From: Desmodus rotundus
Lineage: Eukaryota > Chordata > Mammalia > Chiroptera > Phyllostomidae
Reading direction: 5' to 3'
NCBI RefSeq assembly: GCF_022682495.2
Contig: NC_071389.1
Coordinates: 13,445,199 to 13,509,198, forward strand
Length of the DNA: 64,000 nucleotides
The position numbers were made by a program, and so were the translations under genes. Below are positions 1 to 23,147 of the stretch, piece by piece. Below the pieces are notes generated by a model. It saw nothing but the letters and a program-made list of their open reading frames with translations, was not told the DNA's origin and ran no database searches. Numbering within the stretch: the stretch's first letter is position 1; each line of letters opens with the position of its first letter.

Positions 1-10878
<10,878 letters not shown>

Positions 10879-11233
10879 CCAATCCATGCCAGCCCTGGGT
10901 CCTGCCAGCTGTCAGAGGACTTGCAGGGGTGGCTGGTGGTTCGGGCAGCGCCAGGCCTCAGCCCCTGCTCCTTGGCTGCCTTCCTGTCAGGTGCCCATGA
11001 GGCCGAGGACTGCCCCCCAGGGCCTGGAGCTGTCAGGGTCAGACCACCTGCAGAGGGACCATTGGTGCCCAGCATGGCTGGGACCTCTGGCCCCAGGGAA
11101 GGGGTCCTTCTCTTTCCCAGACTCAGGGGCCTCAACGCCACTGAGCCCAACGGAGACATCAATCACCTGCTTCTGTATGTGTGAGCGTGTACACACACGT
11201 GTGCTCCTATGTTTTCCCACAAGGTCACGGGAC

Positions 11234-11236
<3 letters not shown>

Positions 11237-11266
<30 letters not shown>
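11237..11266 (+). repeat. (GT)15 microsatellite in the EPHA8 3' UTR
   Basis: Thirty bases of uninterrupted GT dinucleotides. Likely length-polymorphic. Confidence 0.95.
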
Positions 11267-11268
<2 letters not shown>

Positions 11269-12695
11269 ACTCGCCAGGTCCCAGTGTGGATGTGTGCCAG
11301 TTAGGGCCCGAGTGTTCATCCACTAAGACGGCACATGTTCAAGTGACTGCAGGTGACGTCATGGGTGAGGGTGGCATCACAAGCCTGTGAGCAGGGAACT
11401 CGTATGACACTGCCCACGGAACGTGGGTCCAGGCCCCAGCACCCACAGGGACTGAAGGGAGGCTCACACCCACCTCTCCCCTGGCCTGGAGGCCGGAGCC
11501 AAAGGCCACCTCTAAACCTACACCAGCACCAGGCCCACCCTTGTCTTCCCCCGGGGTGAGCCCGCTCCCGGCTCTATCTCAGGTCGGAGCCCTCCCTCTA
11601 GCTGGTGGGGGGCCACCTGCAGCCTCCACCTGGCTTCCACCACTGCTTCAGCGGAAAACAGGGTTCCCAGCCAGCACCCCTGGCTGCCTCTGTATGGGCA
11701 TCACCACAGGGTACATGAGATGCCCTCAGCTGGACTTGGCTGCCTAGCGAGGGGCCCGCAGCCACCAAATTCCCTCTAGTCTCTGATGCCCCTCCTCAGC
11801 CCAGGGCTCCTCGCTTGGGAGTCCGTCTGCCTCCCAGCCCCACGCCTGGAGTCAGGGACCACATGATCCTAGCTTTGGAGCCCCAAGCCCACAGCTTCTG
11901 CACCACTGGGGCATACCAAGGGAGTGAGTCTTGTCCAAGGTCACAGAGCAGCCAAGTTTCTGAGCTACGCCTCCTTCCAGGGCTTTTTCCCCTACACCGT
12001 CCCATGCTGACAGCTGCGGGTGGGAGGGGCTTCGGAACCCCCCCACACACACCTGTCAGAGACTGACCCTCTCCCCCTTACGGCCCACCAGGGTATGTAA
12101 ATATCTTTTTTCTACCATGTCAGAATATTTTTTCCTCATTCCTGACAATGCAAAAATGGTCTTCAAAGCACATAAAAAGCACCCAGGGTGAGAAAGCTCC
12201 ATCCCAGGGGAAGCTGGCAGGGCCCAAAGAACCCCAGTGGGCAGGACACTGGGAACCCCTGCTGGCCTCCAGGGAGAGGCAGGCCCAGCCCCCAGCCCCT
12301 GCCCAGCCCTCCCTGTAGCCGGCAGAGCTGTTCCGCAGAGACACCAGCACTGAGTCCCTGTCCCTCCTGCAATAATTCGGGGAGTCAGCCCCACCCAGGT
12401 GCCGCGGCCAGCTCTCTACATCTCTATATGTTACTATGTAGCTGAGCTGTTCTTCCTTCCTATGGAAGTCAGAAACACGGTCCGGACGTGGTCTGGGGAG
12501 GACCCTGTCTTCCTCCCACCCGCACCCCCACTCTCACCCAGCTCCTGGGCTCTGGAGCCTCACATTCAGTGGGGACACCGGGGGCAGGCGCTTGCAAAAG
12601 CGTGCCCCCGCCCTCGGCGTGAGGTGCCCCCCAGGGTCCCGGGGATCTGTTTCTCTGTGGTCTCCATCGTGAGTCTTGAACTTGCCCACAACGAG

Positions 12696-12701
12696 AATAA
12701 A
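12696..12701 (+). promoter_or_regulatory. EPHA8: Polyadenylation signal AATAAA of EPHA8
   Basis: Canonical AATAAA followed within 35 bases by T/G-rich sequence (ctttgcctgtgtcc), at the distance expected for the EPHA8 3' UTR. Confidence 0.75.
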
Positions 12702-13699
12702 TTCTGCCTCATCTTTGCCTGTGTCCCCCATTTTTTTCATTCATACAACCCTGACATCGGGTAAGGAAGGGGCAGCCTGTTGCTGTGCACCTACCTACTT
12801 TACACACCCCATGCATTTCTCCCTTTCTGGTTTTCCCGTCTCTCCCAGGAAGTAGGGTTCATGCACACGGTTTATATGTGGAGAGGCTGCATCCCATGGA
12901 GGTCAACTTGCCCAACATCAAGTTCTGAGTCAGAACCCAGGTTTGTCCAGCTTGAGCCCATGTCCCACCAGTAAGCACCCCCATCAGCCCTGTATCCGCT
13001 CCTCAGAGATGTGCAGACGGTGCTTAACCTGGAGCATGACCCCTTGCAACTGGACATCGTCCTGCCCTGGCTCTCCTGGGGAAGAAAGGTGCCCCTCGGA
13101 GCAGGAACAGGCATTTCATGGGAACAACTTCCTTGGGACCCAGGGGTCCATTGAGAGACATGGGTGCTATGGGGCAGGGCAGGAAGATGGGATGGGAGCG
13201 TGTTCCATAGTCAAGGACTCGCCTCTGCTCCAGGAGACGGGGGACCACACAGGAGCCAGGGTGGTGGCATCAGAGCCTGGGTAGGAGGCGGGGACAGAGT
13301 CCAACTGTGTCCATTTGCATCAATGACTCAGACATTTGGGGACGATGCCTCCGGGGTCTTATCGATGAACAAATAAATGACTCCAGCAGCCTTTCCAGCG
13401 GACGGAAGGGTCTTCACTTCCGCACCTCTCTCAAACTGGGAAAGTGGGACAGGGAGAAAACAACTTTAGTGTGTTCCTGCAATCTCAGTAATAATCACAG
13501 CAGCCCTGAGAGGTTGGTAGCATCGTCTCCACCTTACAGATGGGCACGAGCATGCTCGGAGAGGCCACCGTCCCGTGAAGCACACCACCACCCAACGCTG
13601 GATCTGATTCCAAGTCAAGTGTGTTTCCCCCCGAAACTCCAAACTCCATTCTAGGACCCTCCCCACGGAGGAAGAACCTGTTACTACACACTTCTCTTT

Positions 13700-13990
13700 C
13701 CTAAGAACCAGTCATCAGAGCCTATTGCACACCTACTATGTGCTGGGTGCCGCCGGGGATACAAAGATAGAGGTGATGCAGCCCCTTCTCTTCAGAGGCT
13801 GAGGCCAGGTGGACACACAGTGTGCAAACATGGCTCCCTCAGTCGGATCCATGTGCAGGAAATGGGCACCCAGAAGGGTTAGAGGACAGTCAGAACCTGC
13901 AAGGCCGGGGCTGTCTCCAAGGACTTCCCGGAGGAAGCGTCAGCTGGGCATTGAAGGATGAGAAGGAGTTCAGGTTCACTTCCTAGGCAG
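13700..13990. repeat. Probable ancient interspersed repeat
   Basis: Begins with gcacacctactatgtgctgg and ggatacaaagatagaggtga, phrases of old mammalian repeats. The family is not resolved by eye. Nothing coding is seen in 12721-14090. Confidence 0.4.
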
Positions 13991-14575
13991 CCCCCCAGCA
14001 GAGGCTAGAATGCAGAGCAGAGGAAGACTGCTACTGGAGGAAAAACAAACGCTGTCCGCAGATCGGAAGTCTCGCTGTCATGCAGCTGGCTAGCCCCTCC
14101 CTCATCTACAGATTTCATTTCAAATAAAACTTGCAATGGAGTTTCCTCTGCAATTGGACAAGATCATCCCACAATGTATATGGAATAACAGAACCTAGAA
14201 TAGCCAGGATCAGTTTGAAGAAGAAGGGAGAAGAAGGGAGTGGAAGGGAACCTCACCCTGCCAGATGTTGGTAATTACCATAAAGCTCTAATAATTAAAA
14301 GAGTTTGACTGGGTCCCAGGAGTAGAGAAACAGATAAAAAAGAACGGAGCGAATGCCTAGGAACCGACCCAAATATACACGGGAGTTTGAGGCATGACAC
14401 GGGGTAATGGGTGATGTCAGGACAATTAAATATCCCCCCGGAAAAAGATAAAATTAGATCCCTACTCACACCACTTACAAAATAAGTTCCCAGTGATCAA
14501 GGTCCTCAATGTGAAAAGCAAACTGTAAAACTTTAAAAAAAAAAACAGGAAAATAACTTTATCAGAAAATAAACA

Positions 14576-14784
14576 GCCCTGGCTGGTGTGGCTCAGTGGA
14601 TTGAGCATCAGCCTGAGAACCAAAAGGTCACTGGCTTGATTCCCAGTCAGGGCACATGCCTGGGTTGTAGGCCAGGTCCCCAGTAGGGGGTTAGTGAGAG
14701 GCAAATAATGGATGTTTCTCTCCATCTCTTTCTCCCTCCCTTCCCTTCTCTCTAAACATAAATAAATAAAGTCTTTTTAAAAAG
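14576..14784 (+). mobile_element. VES-type tRNA-derived bat SINE, nested in LINE-1
   Basis: Starts gccctggctggtgtggctca, has the A/B-box-like tRNA region and ccagtcagggcacatgcctg, and ends in a CT-rich then A-rich tail. Flanked by a perfect 11-base target-site duplication gaaaataaaca at 14565-14575 and 14785-14795. This family is diagnostic for Chiroptera. Confidence 0.92.
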
Positions 14785-15307
14785 GAAAATAAACACAAAT
14801 GATAAGAAAAAATCATAATAAACCTTCATTAAAATAAAAACTTCTACATAACAAAAAAAATAATTTGTTACACTCACAATGGAGAGAAGATACATGTATT
14901 TGCAACCTTATTACCAATCAAGAGAGAATTAGTTTCCAAAATAAAATTACAACTCCAGAGAATCAATTTACCAAAAGATTGCAAAGCAATAGGAAATTGG
15001 GCAAAAGATATGAAGAGACAAGTAACAGAGGAAGAAATATGAACAGCCAATCAAGATATTAAAAGATTCTCAACATCACTAGTGAACATGGAAATGCAAG
15101 TTAAAACGATAATGAGATAGCACGTTACACCAATCCGATTGGCAACGTTAGTCTGTAACACTAGTAGTGGTGAAGGTGTAGGGGGAATCGCAATGCTTAC
15201 AAACTGCTGGTGGGAGTGCAGATTGGTACGACTACTCTGGAGAGCAACTGGGAAACACTCAGTAAATTTTAGGATGAACAAATCTAAGACCCAGCAGCTC
15301 CACCTTA

Positions 15308-15712
15308 GTGCCTGTCTTAGGTGAGGCTCCCACACAGTGCCTGGGATTCCTGTGCAGGTGATTTATTGAGGGAGCGCTCCCAGGTGAAGAGCCAGGGGAA
15401 GGCAGACAGGGTGGGAGGAGAAGCTAAGCAATTATGTGTCCTCTGTGGGAGATTAGCTTCACTCTGATGCCGCAGGGAGGTCTGGAGCATTAATAACACC
15501 ACAGAGTCGATCCATCTTGAGGCGAGGGGCCAGTCTTTGGTACCCCCCCTGTTCATCAGTCACTGCCTATGTGCTGCCCCATGGTGCGGGGGAGGTGGTA
15601 TAACCTCCTTGGAGAGGAGGTTCCCAAGACTGGAGCAGTTATGAGCCCTTAGCAGCCAGTAGCAGCTGAGGAATGAGTATACCTGCAGGTCAAAGGAACC
15701 TGGTTAAGGCAC
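15308..15712. other. Unidentified block splitting the LINE-1
   Basis: GC-balanced sequence between the two L1 halves, with no L1 similarity that I can see. It contains gtgatttattgagggagc, accacagagtcgatccatc and acctccttggagaggaggtt (partly self-complementary). It may be an LTR or other retrotransposed insert. I do not recognise the family. Confidence 0.45.
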
Positions 15713-16589
15713 CTGCGGTGTTCTGTATGCATCCTATTTTATACTCCCAGGCAAAAGGATGCATGTCTAAGGATATTCATTGCACCTTAGTACATAACAG
15801 AAACATGAGGAGCCGCCTAACTCCCTCTCAGCAGGCGGACAGGAAAATAAGCCGCTTTATAAGTCCAACAAAATTGTCTATTACAGTTAAGATGAACGAA
15901 TCTGATCAACATGTACCAGTATGGATACGTCTCCAGAACATAATATGGAGTGAAAAAATAAACAACAAAGAAATATGTGCAGTATCATATAATTTATTTA
16001 AACATTTAAAATATATTGAACAACAGAATTACAGGTTTTGAATGCAGAACTAGAAAACGGTGGTATATGCCTAGGACAGATAAACACCTGTTTCAGCTCG
16101 ATTTCCTCTGCGGAACAAAGGTAAGGAAGCAAGGGGTGTTGAGCTGTATCTACAGTGTTTCATTTACTTTCTTTGTTAGAAAGAGAGGGCTCTGATGGTA
16201 CAATGTTAACATCCGTTTAATCTCAATGGGCACATGTGTCTGTTACATTGTTTTCTGTATGTTGAAATGTTTTATAATTCAAAAGAAAAAACGTCCTAAA
16301 AACTGCAGTGGAGGGGTTCTGAAGGCTGCCTTCAGGGATCTCATTGTCCCCTGAGAAACAGGACCTGGCCCTTCGGGGACTGTGCAGGATGTGCTGCCCA
16401 GAGGTGGGGGCTGGTTGTGTTGCAACGAACTGGCAGCTCTCCCCAAACTACAGCCTAAATCTAAGCATTTATCTCCACCTGCCCCCATCCCAGCCCCCGC
16501 CACCACCTCTCCCCCGCACGCCTTCAGGAGCCTCCTCTCTGGTCTCCCTTCTTCCTCTCTCACCCCACCACCCCCGGAATGCATTCTCC

Positions 16590-17345
16590 ATAAGCAGTCA
16601 GAGGAATATTTTTAACATATCAACTGGATCATGCCACTTTTCTAGTTTCAATCCTCCAAAAGCTTCCGATCAAGTTTATAATGGCATCTGAGATCCTCAC
16701 CTGGCCTACAGCGTCCCACGTGATCTGCTCCTGCAGGCCTCTCCGGCCTGGCCCCCCACCCCTCACTCATGCCCTTCCTTCTAGCTCTTTACCGTGCCTG
16801 ACCGTGCCAGGCCTGGACATTAGCTCCTCCCTCTGCCCAGATGCTCTTCCTTGTCTGCAAAATCTCCGAGCCTGAGTGTGACCGCCTCCCACCTGTTATG
16901 TAGTGTTATTGTATCCTTAACTCTTAGCGCCAGTCGAAGGGATTTCATTTATTGTTTCTCTCTTTCCTTTTTAAAGATTTTATTTATTTATTTTTAGAGG
17001 GGAAGGGAGGGGGGAAAGAGAGGGAAACATCAATGTGTGGTTGCCTCTCACTAACCCCCTACTGGGGACCTGGTCCGCAACCCAGGCATGTGCCCTGACT
17101 GGGCATCAAACCAGTGACCCCTTGGTTCACAGGCTGACACTCAATCCACTGAGCCACACCAGCCAGGGCTCATGTATTGTTTCTTTATGTATTTTACGCC
17201 CCCATCACTCAGCGTGCTCCAAAAACTCAGATACCGCATCCCAGTGACTCAGTGCTTTAGCCCTAGCACACAGCACGCCAACGGCCCTCATTTGTGTGTA
17301 ACAGACGCTTGTCGAGTGAGTGAATGAATGAATGAATGAATGTTC
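16590..17345 (+). repeat. LINE L2 3' end, interrupted by a VES SINE
   Basis: Upstream part holds catgccacttttctagtttc, cctcacctggcctacagcgt and cctggacattagctcc. After the SINE the element ends in the L2-typical tail gtgaatgaatgaatgaatga at 17319-17342. Confidence 0.65.
16960..17169 (-). mobile_element. VES-type bat SINE (antisense) inside L2
   Basis: Antisense VES running from ttaaagattttatttattta to gccacaccagccagggc. Flanked by near-perfect 15-base duplications at 16945-16959 and 17170-17184 (one mismatch). Confidence 0.92.
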
Positions 17346-20060
17346 ACTGAGCACCTCTTCTATGACAGGCCCTGTTCTCAGCTCTGTGAATTCTGGAATG
17401 AATGAGATAATTCTTGCCCTTAAGGTACTCACCATATAGAGATAGCAGAGAAACCAAATCACAGGATCAGAGAGTGTGGGAATAAGTACCTTTGCTCTAA
17501 TTAAAGAATTAGAGGACTTTAAGGGAAAGGGGTTTTTCACTCTCCACGCCTTTGTTTCTTAAATAAAGAAAACCAGCCTTACGCAGGAAGGGAATGGGAC
17601 TCGCCCAAGTTTACACAGCAACAGAGGCATAGCCTGGATCTGAACCCAGGTCACCTCACTTCTCATAGTTTGTATTTAAATAACCCCCCCAAAAGCAGTT
17701 TTGGACCCTCTTCCGCCTCCTGGCTCTTGAGTGCCACTCGAGGCAACACCTGCAGAAGGGAAGCAAACTCTCCAGAGGACCAAAAGGAAATCACAGGCAG
17801 AGGGGAGCCTTACTCTTTAACCGGACACATGGCTGAATTTCCACCAATAGGACCTCCTCTCTTTGGAGTGAGCCTTGCACTCCTTGGACTCCCTGAGAAA
17901 AAACAGAAGCCCCTGGAAGAACAGAAGAGTGACTCTCTGAGTCCCCAGTGTGAGCAAAGCCGGTCAAACCCTCACCATTGTGAGCAAACCCTTCCACCCC
18001 CATAAGGAGGTGTATGCGGAGAGGAGAACAGAGAATATAACATGGGCTGCCACCTCTCACACTGGGTCCCTGATGCCCAGGCACCCAATTAGGACACCTC
18101 CATTTCCCTCACCATAGGCGCTGGGGAAGGGTCATCTGCTGGCCCGAAATTCGCAGGCCTTGGAGGGTTTGCATTTCCGTGTCTCCTGTGTTGCGGCTGA
18201 TAGTAGGTGATGAATAAAAGATGGGAAGGGGGGGGGATCCTGTGGCTTTAAGAGGAATGTGATGAGCATTTAGAATGGGGAGATTAGCACAAGAGCTTCT
18301 CTCTGAATACCAAAACTGAGGGGTCCAGCATCAAATGTAAAATAAGCCAAAATGAACCAGAAAGCTATCTTCCTGCCTTGATGTGGCAAGACCCCCAGGG
18401 AAGAAAAGGGCCTGGGGGCCTTGGCTGGAGAGGGGGCAGGGGCAGAGGTGATGCAGACTCAGGTGAAGGAAGCCAGGGACTCTCAGGAGAGAAGTTCAGG
18501 AGGCATGGCCAAGGTGACCCAGGGCTGGTGCCAGGACAGGAAGGGAAGGGAAGTCTGGGCGCAGCACCCCCTTCCCAACGCTGACACACTCTTTGGACGC
18601 TAACAGCAATTACTTGCCCCTTACACTCACACTCATATGTGAAAGGGGTGCGAGTGAAGGCTGTCAGTGTGGCCTCCGATGGGAACCAATGGGGCGGCTT
18701 ACTGTCATTACTAACCTGAGTCACCATTCACTGCACTTGCACCATGTGACACCACAGTGACAAGGGTTTTCCGTGCACTGCGCCTTCCAGTTCTCACAGC
18801 AGCCTTGTGAGTGTTGCTGTTACTATCGGCTCTCACCAGTCGGGAAACTGAGGCAACAGGAGGTTACAGAACTCGCTCCGAGGCACACAGCTGGTGACGG
18901 ACGAAACAGTTTCCGCACCCAGGTCAGCCGACTCCCTGCGGACGGCCAAGGGCGGGGTATGCTAGAGGAGCTGGTTAAGGATGTGGGCCCTGTCCCTAAG
19001 CTCAGAAATCACCCACGGAGCCGGTAGGTCACAGCTGAATCTACATTCCAGACAGTTTCTCCTGTGGAAAAGTATCTCAGGCCCATTGGCCAAGGAGGGT
19101 GAGTAATGGGTCCCCTCGGTGGGGGGGGGGGAAGCATTGCTGCAGATTTGTGCTTTGGTGTAAGTGGGGGGCTATGAAGGGTTGTGTGGAAGTTTTTGTG
19201 CATGCGGTGGCATGGGACCGTGCAAAAGTGTGTGTGGCATTATCTCCACGTGTGTGAATAACTGTTGGGGCATGATTATATGGGGTGTGCGTCTATGTGA
19301 GTATGACTGTGGTGGATAAGTACAGGCCACGGAGGTGAGGGTGGCTGCGGTTAATAAATGTGTCTTGCTGTGGAGAACCCATCACCTTCCCCAGACTCCC
19401 TGAGGCTCAAACCCTGCAGGACGCCCTCTCGCCCAGCAGTGCTGGGAGCTGTCCGTGGTGCTGACGCCACATCTGCAGGCGCTTGCCTCCAGGGCCCGGC
19501 CGGGCTGTCCCTGGAGCCTGGAGGAGCAGATGCTAGATCCGTGGAAGCAGAGTCACAGTCACAAGAGATGACTTTCCTGCCACACTCCATGCTGGCCTGG
19601 CACATCTAGAGCCTTGCCTCTCTTTTCCCTTGGACACTCCTTATGGAGCTTCTCGGCGACTGGAGGGGCTGGTGATCAGTAATATTGGCTGGACTGAGCT
19701 GAAGGACAAAAACAGGCCCTTAGGTGTGTCCAGAGAAGGATACCAGGATGGTGGGGGGGGGGGTGTCTGGCAACCAGAGCAAGGGGAGATTGTGGTAGGA
19801 CCCCGGTGAAGACACGGGGCATCACCAGTCAAAGTCTTCAGATCCTGGAGGGGTGTCCTGGGAAAGGGACTCAGGCTGTTCCTTCCCAGGACCAGACAAC
19901 GGGGGCTTCAGGAGGACAGATTTCAGCTCTGCTTAAGCAACCTTTCTTCAGTCCGAGTTCCCCCAGCTGGTGATCATTCAGCTTCAGGAAGAGATGAGCT
20001 TCCTGGAGAGAAAGCATGCCATTTTTTCCGAGGGTCCTCATGAGAGCAGACCAGCCCTTG
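17346..20060. other. Intergenic sequence, no gene seen
   Basis: Mostly degenerate unique sequence with repeat remnants near 17540-17660 and 18830-18920 (MIR-like, antisense), short G-runs near 18227 and 19123, and GT-rich text at 19200-19320. No splice-supported open frame. Confidence 0.5.
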
Positions 20061-20064
20061 GCAG

Positions 20065-20195
20065 AATGGGTGCTATTTATTGAACACCTACTACGTGCTG
20101 GCCACAACTCGTGGGCATATATATCATCAGCCCTGTGTGACAGTTGAGGACACTGAGGCTCAGAGAGGGGCGGTGACTCCAAACCTACACTGTTA
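20065..20195 (-). repeat. MIR
   Basis: Antisense MIR: tatttattgaacacctacta, ggacactgaggctcagagag. Confidence 0.7.
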
Positions 20196-20604
20196 AGCCC
20201 TGCTACAAAGGCTCCCGAACCAACCCAAATGGTACGGAGTTTCTGCCTCCTCCCCACGGCCTTCTCTCAGCTCCCTCCCCTTTTCCTCCCCATAGATTGA
20301 GCATTAAGGAAGAAATAAATTTAAAATGAATGAGCCCCCCAGCCCAGGGTGTGAGGCCTGATCCGATTAACACTGATGTTTCTTTCATGAGGGATGGGAC
20401 AATGTTTCTCACCTGCAGCTGCCCAGGGCAGTGGAGGAGGCTGCCTGTAAGTCACCAAGGCCACCTGCCTCCCAGCTCTGCAGGTTGTCTGACCTGCCCT
20501 GCCCCACCATCTGCCACCAGCAGCCCTCCTCCTGTGCTCCCCACGGCCCAGCTGTGGCTCTCAGAAGCCCCATCAAGCTCCAGCTGCACCTCTAAGATGG
20601 CCTG

Positions 20605-20800
20605 GGGCAGCAGAATGAGCCCAGGCTTTGAATCCAACCAGAGTCTAGATCCTGGCTCTGCCACTTAATATGAGATTTTGGAGAAGCTGCATAAGTTTTG
20701 TCTTCCCTTCCAGTAAAGTGGGGAAGGTGCCTGCCTCACAGAGTCTCTGTGAGCTGTGAGTTAATGTATGTATCTAGGGCTTGGAACAGAGTTTGTCTTC
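20605..20800 (+). repeat. MIR
   Basis: Sense MIR: gatcctggctctgccactta, then ccagtaaagtggggaaggtg and gagttaatgtatgtatctag. Confidence 0.65.
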
Positions 20801-20830
20801 TCTCGGTTATCACTCGGTTAATGGGCATCA

Positions 20831-20853
20831 CTGCTGCTGCTGCTGCTGCTGCT
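20831..20853 (+). repeat. (CTG)n trinucleotide repeat
   Basis: Seven perfect CTG units plus a partial one, followed by degenerate CTAnnn units to about 20884. Non-coding. Confidence 0.9.
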
Positions 20854-21899
20854 ATTGCTACTCTAGTAGCAGTGCTCGTGCTACTCTAATTACTATCATT
20901 ATATTAATGAGTGGAAGCACTTCTTGTCCTAAGTGCTTGGTGACCAAAAAGAGAAATTGATACAAATCAAGGTGGTGGGGCCTAAGGCCCCATTCATGAA
21001 GGAACAGGGCACTTCTTAGGAAAACCTCCACGTCCACAAGGTGGGGGGTGGGGGCAGGGGACAACAGCAGGGAATCAGACCGGGGCCTCAGTTGTTGGGG
21101 TTTGCCCCCTGACTTTGCACAAGTGAGAGACAGATGGGAGACCTTCAGAGGGAGAGCACAGGCGTCTTGACCACAGGGAAAGCTGATCCTGAATGACGTG
21201 GCCTGTATCTGTGGGTAGCAGGTTTCCTGTGGTGGATTCCAGGGTCCGACAGACTCACTGCCCAGCCACGAGGGCACTGGACCTGGCAGCCCACCACCCG
21301 CAGGGGAGCAGAGTACATGAGGGCCTCCTGTGGGCAGCTGGGCTCCCAGAAGAAAAGACCCCCTTACCCTCATGCTGAGAGTCCTCAGCCTGAACACTTC
21401 CCCTTTCTGAACCCCAGCTTGCTACCCTGTAAATAGGGGTAATAACAGGCCCAATCACAGAACTGCGGCCAGGGTCAGAGGGTACAAATGAGGTGGGGGT
21501 GGTGGGCAGCAGGCCAGAAAGCTCCCTCCAGGGTTTCCCAACCCTCCACGTCCCCAGGGCTGGGACCTTTCACTGGGTGTGAACCCCCAAAGACACCGGG
21601 GTACAGGTGACCCACAGAGAGGTCCAGGCACCGCCCCCACTCCCCACCACAGAGCAGACCTTAGTGATGCCTCTGAGCCTCCTTGTCCTGCGTGCCACAC
21701 GATGCGCACCATGTGAGGAAGGGAAGGAGGGGAAGAGGCGGGAAGCTCGGGCCCAGGGGAGCACCCCGCACGCACTCCAGTCTCCTGCACGCAGGGGGCT
21801 AGACACGCGATGTCCTCTCCCTCCCGCCCCTCTTCCTAACTCCCTCGCTCACGTCTATGGAGGATTGGCAGCCCCAGCCTCCAGCGCCCGCCGCCCAAC

Positions 21900-22262
21900 C
21901 AGTCTGTCTGTCTGTCTGTCCTTTCAGTGGGCAGACTGGCTGCCTACCTCTCCCTTGACCTGCTTCCTGAACTGTCACTGTGCCCGTCTGTCTGCCTGTT
22001 GTTGTCAGGCTTTTTGTAGGTCAGACTGTCTGTCTGCTGTGGGTCTCTCCATCCATCTGCCCTTCCAATGCTCAGACGGGCTTCCCATCACTCAGGCCAC
22101 CGCAACCTGTCTTTACATCCTCTGTCAGTCGGTCTGTTTATTCTCTTCTCACTCAGGCTGGCTGCTCATCTGTTTTTCAGTTTGTCTGTGTGCCTTCCTC
22201 TGCCTACCTGGCCATCAGTCCATCATGCCTACCTATCTATCCGCCCGTCCATCCCACCTTGT
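21900..22262 (+). repeat. Degenerate CTGT/CATC-rich simple-sequence array
   Basis: Starts with a clean (TCTG)n run at 21901-21920 and decays over about 350 bases into scattered ctgtctgtc, cagtctgt and ccatccatc words. It leaves long open frames in two phases that are low complexity and not coding. Confidence 0.6.
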
Positions 22263-22489
22263 TATTCCCCACCCCCACTTCTCTGCACGTGTGGAGCTGG
22301 GTTCACTCATCACCAAAGCCCACGTCTCTCTGCCATCAGCAGGCTGGCTGCCCCCAGGGTGGCGGAGAGGCCAGGCCAGCAAGCCCAGGAGCCGCCGCCA
22401 GCCCTCCAGCCCCTGTTTACACCCCCAGCCTCCATGACACAGCCTCTCCCTTCTCCCAGCCCCCACCCTCCTCTCTCTAGTCCTGGAGT

Positions 22490-22760
22490 GTTATAGAAAA
22501 TTTTAGCAAATGATATTTAAGGAAAACTAGGTTCAAATTAATGTTGAAAATAAAGTTTTATGATTCCATTTCAGTTTTATTCCTCGACTGATTTTCTCCA
22601 TTACCACTAAGCATCAGTTGAGAGTGGCTGTTCTCTGCAGTATTTATGGTAATTCAGGTTAATGTCTGAGTTCGAGGAGCTCAATTAGCAAATTCATGGA
22701 CAAGGAGGTCTGTTCCCGCTTCTCTTGTGAAGCCCGATGATTCATTAGCCACAGGGAGAC
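22490..22760. promoter_or_regulatory. Candidate conserved non-coding element (AT-rich, unique)
   Basis: AT-rich block in a GC-rich setting, not matching a repeat I know. It contains gcaaatgatatttaagg, gttcaaattaatg, tatttatggtaattcaggtt and tcaattagcaaattc. Enhancer role is inferred from composition only. Confidence 0.35.
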
Positions 22761-22864
22761 GCCGGGTTTCAGGTCTGCATGCAAAACGACAGCCCCTGCT
22801 CTCGCAGGCGTGCAGTGCCAGGCTCAGCGTTGGTGCTCAGGAAGCAAGGCTGTCTTTGTTCCCT

Positions 22865-23147
22865 GTAGCCATCATAGTACTTGGCACAGAGTAGGGCTTC
22901 AATATTTACTTGGCACTCAGCACAGGGCACATGGCAGGTACCTCTAAACATTGAATAAACCAGTTAGTCACTTTGTCCCCAGTGTCAAGCACAGAGCCTG
23001 GAACAGAGAAGATGCTTAATATTTGCTAAAGAAGCTGACACACCCTGATCTTCTGTGCCTGACGTGGGGTGGCCACGTGGTAACTGGTGGACGAGCGTTT
23101 GTTGACTGACCAAGTGATTGATAACAAATGAATGAATGAATGAATAT
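22865..23147 (+). repeat. L2 3' tail fragments
   Basis: cttggcacagagtagggctt and agcacagagcctggaacaga, then a gaatgaatgaatgaat tail at 23130-23145. Confidence 0.6.

Larger units (their letters stand above)
10879..12720 (+). other. EPHA8: EPHA8 3' UTR (end inferred from polyadenylation signal)
   Basis: About 1.84 kb of GC-rich non-coding sequence runs from the stop codon to just past the AATAAA at 12696. The human 3' UTR is of similar length, which supports the end point. It carries a GT microsatellite at 11237 and a short A/T-rich stretch near 12095-12180. The exact cleavage site is inferred. Confidence 0.7.
14095..16288 (+). mobile_element. Degenerate LINE-1 (end of ORF2 and 3' UTR), interrupted twice
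   Basis: Sense L1: tatggaataacagaacctag, ctactcacaccacttacaaa, gaaatgcaagttaaaacgat, aactgctggtgggagtgcag and acccagcagctccacc, then the 3' UTR (gtgaaaaaataaacaac) ending near an A-rich stretch at 16280. A VES SINE (14576-14784) and a roughly 400-bp block (15308-15712) interrupt it. Many stops; inactive. Confidence 0.8.

Noticed and set aside
16270..16700. Proline/serine-rich frames around 16344-16691
   Set aside because: They span the end of an L1 and the start of an L2; repeat-derived.
21607..22437. Longest plus-strand open frame (276 codons)
   Set aside because: Lies in low-complexity CTGT/CATC-rich sequence, has an overlapping open frame in another phase, and shows no domain or splice context.
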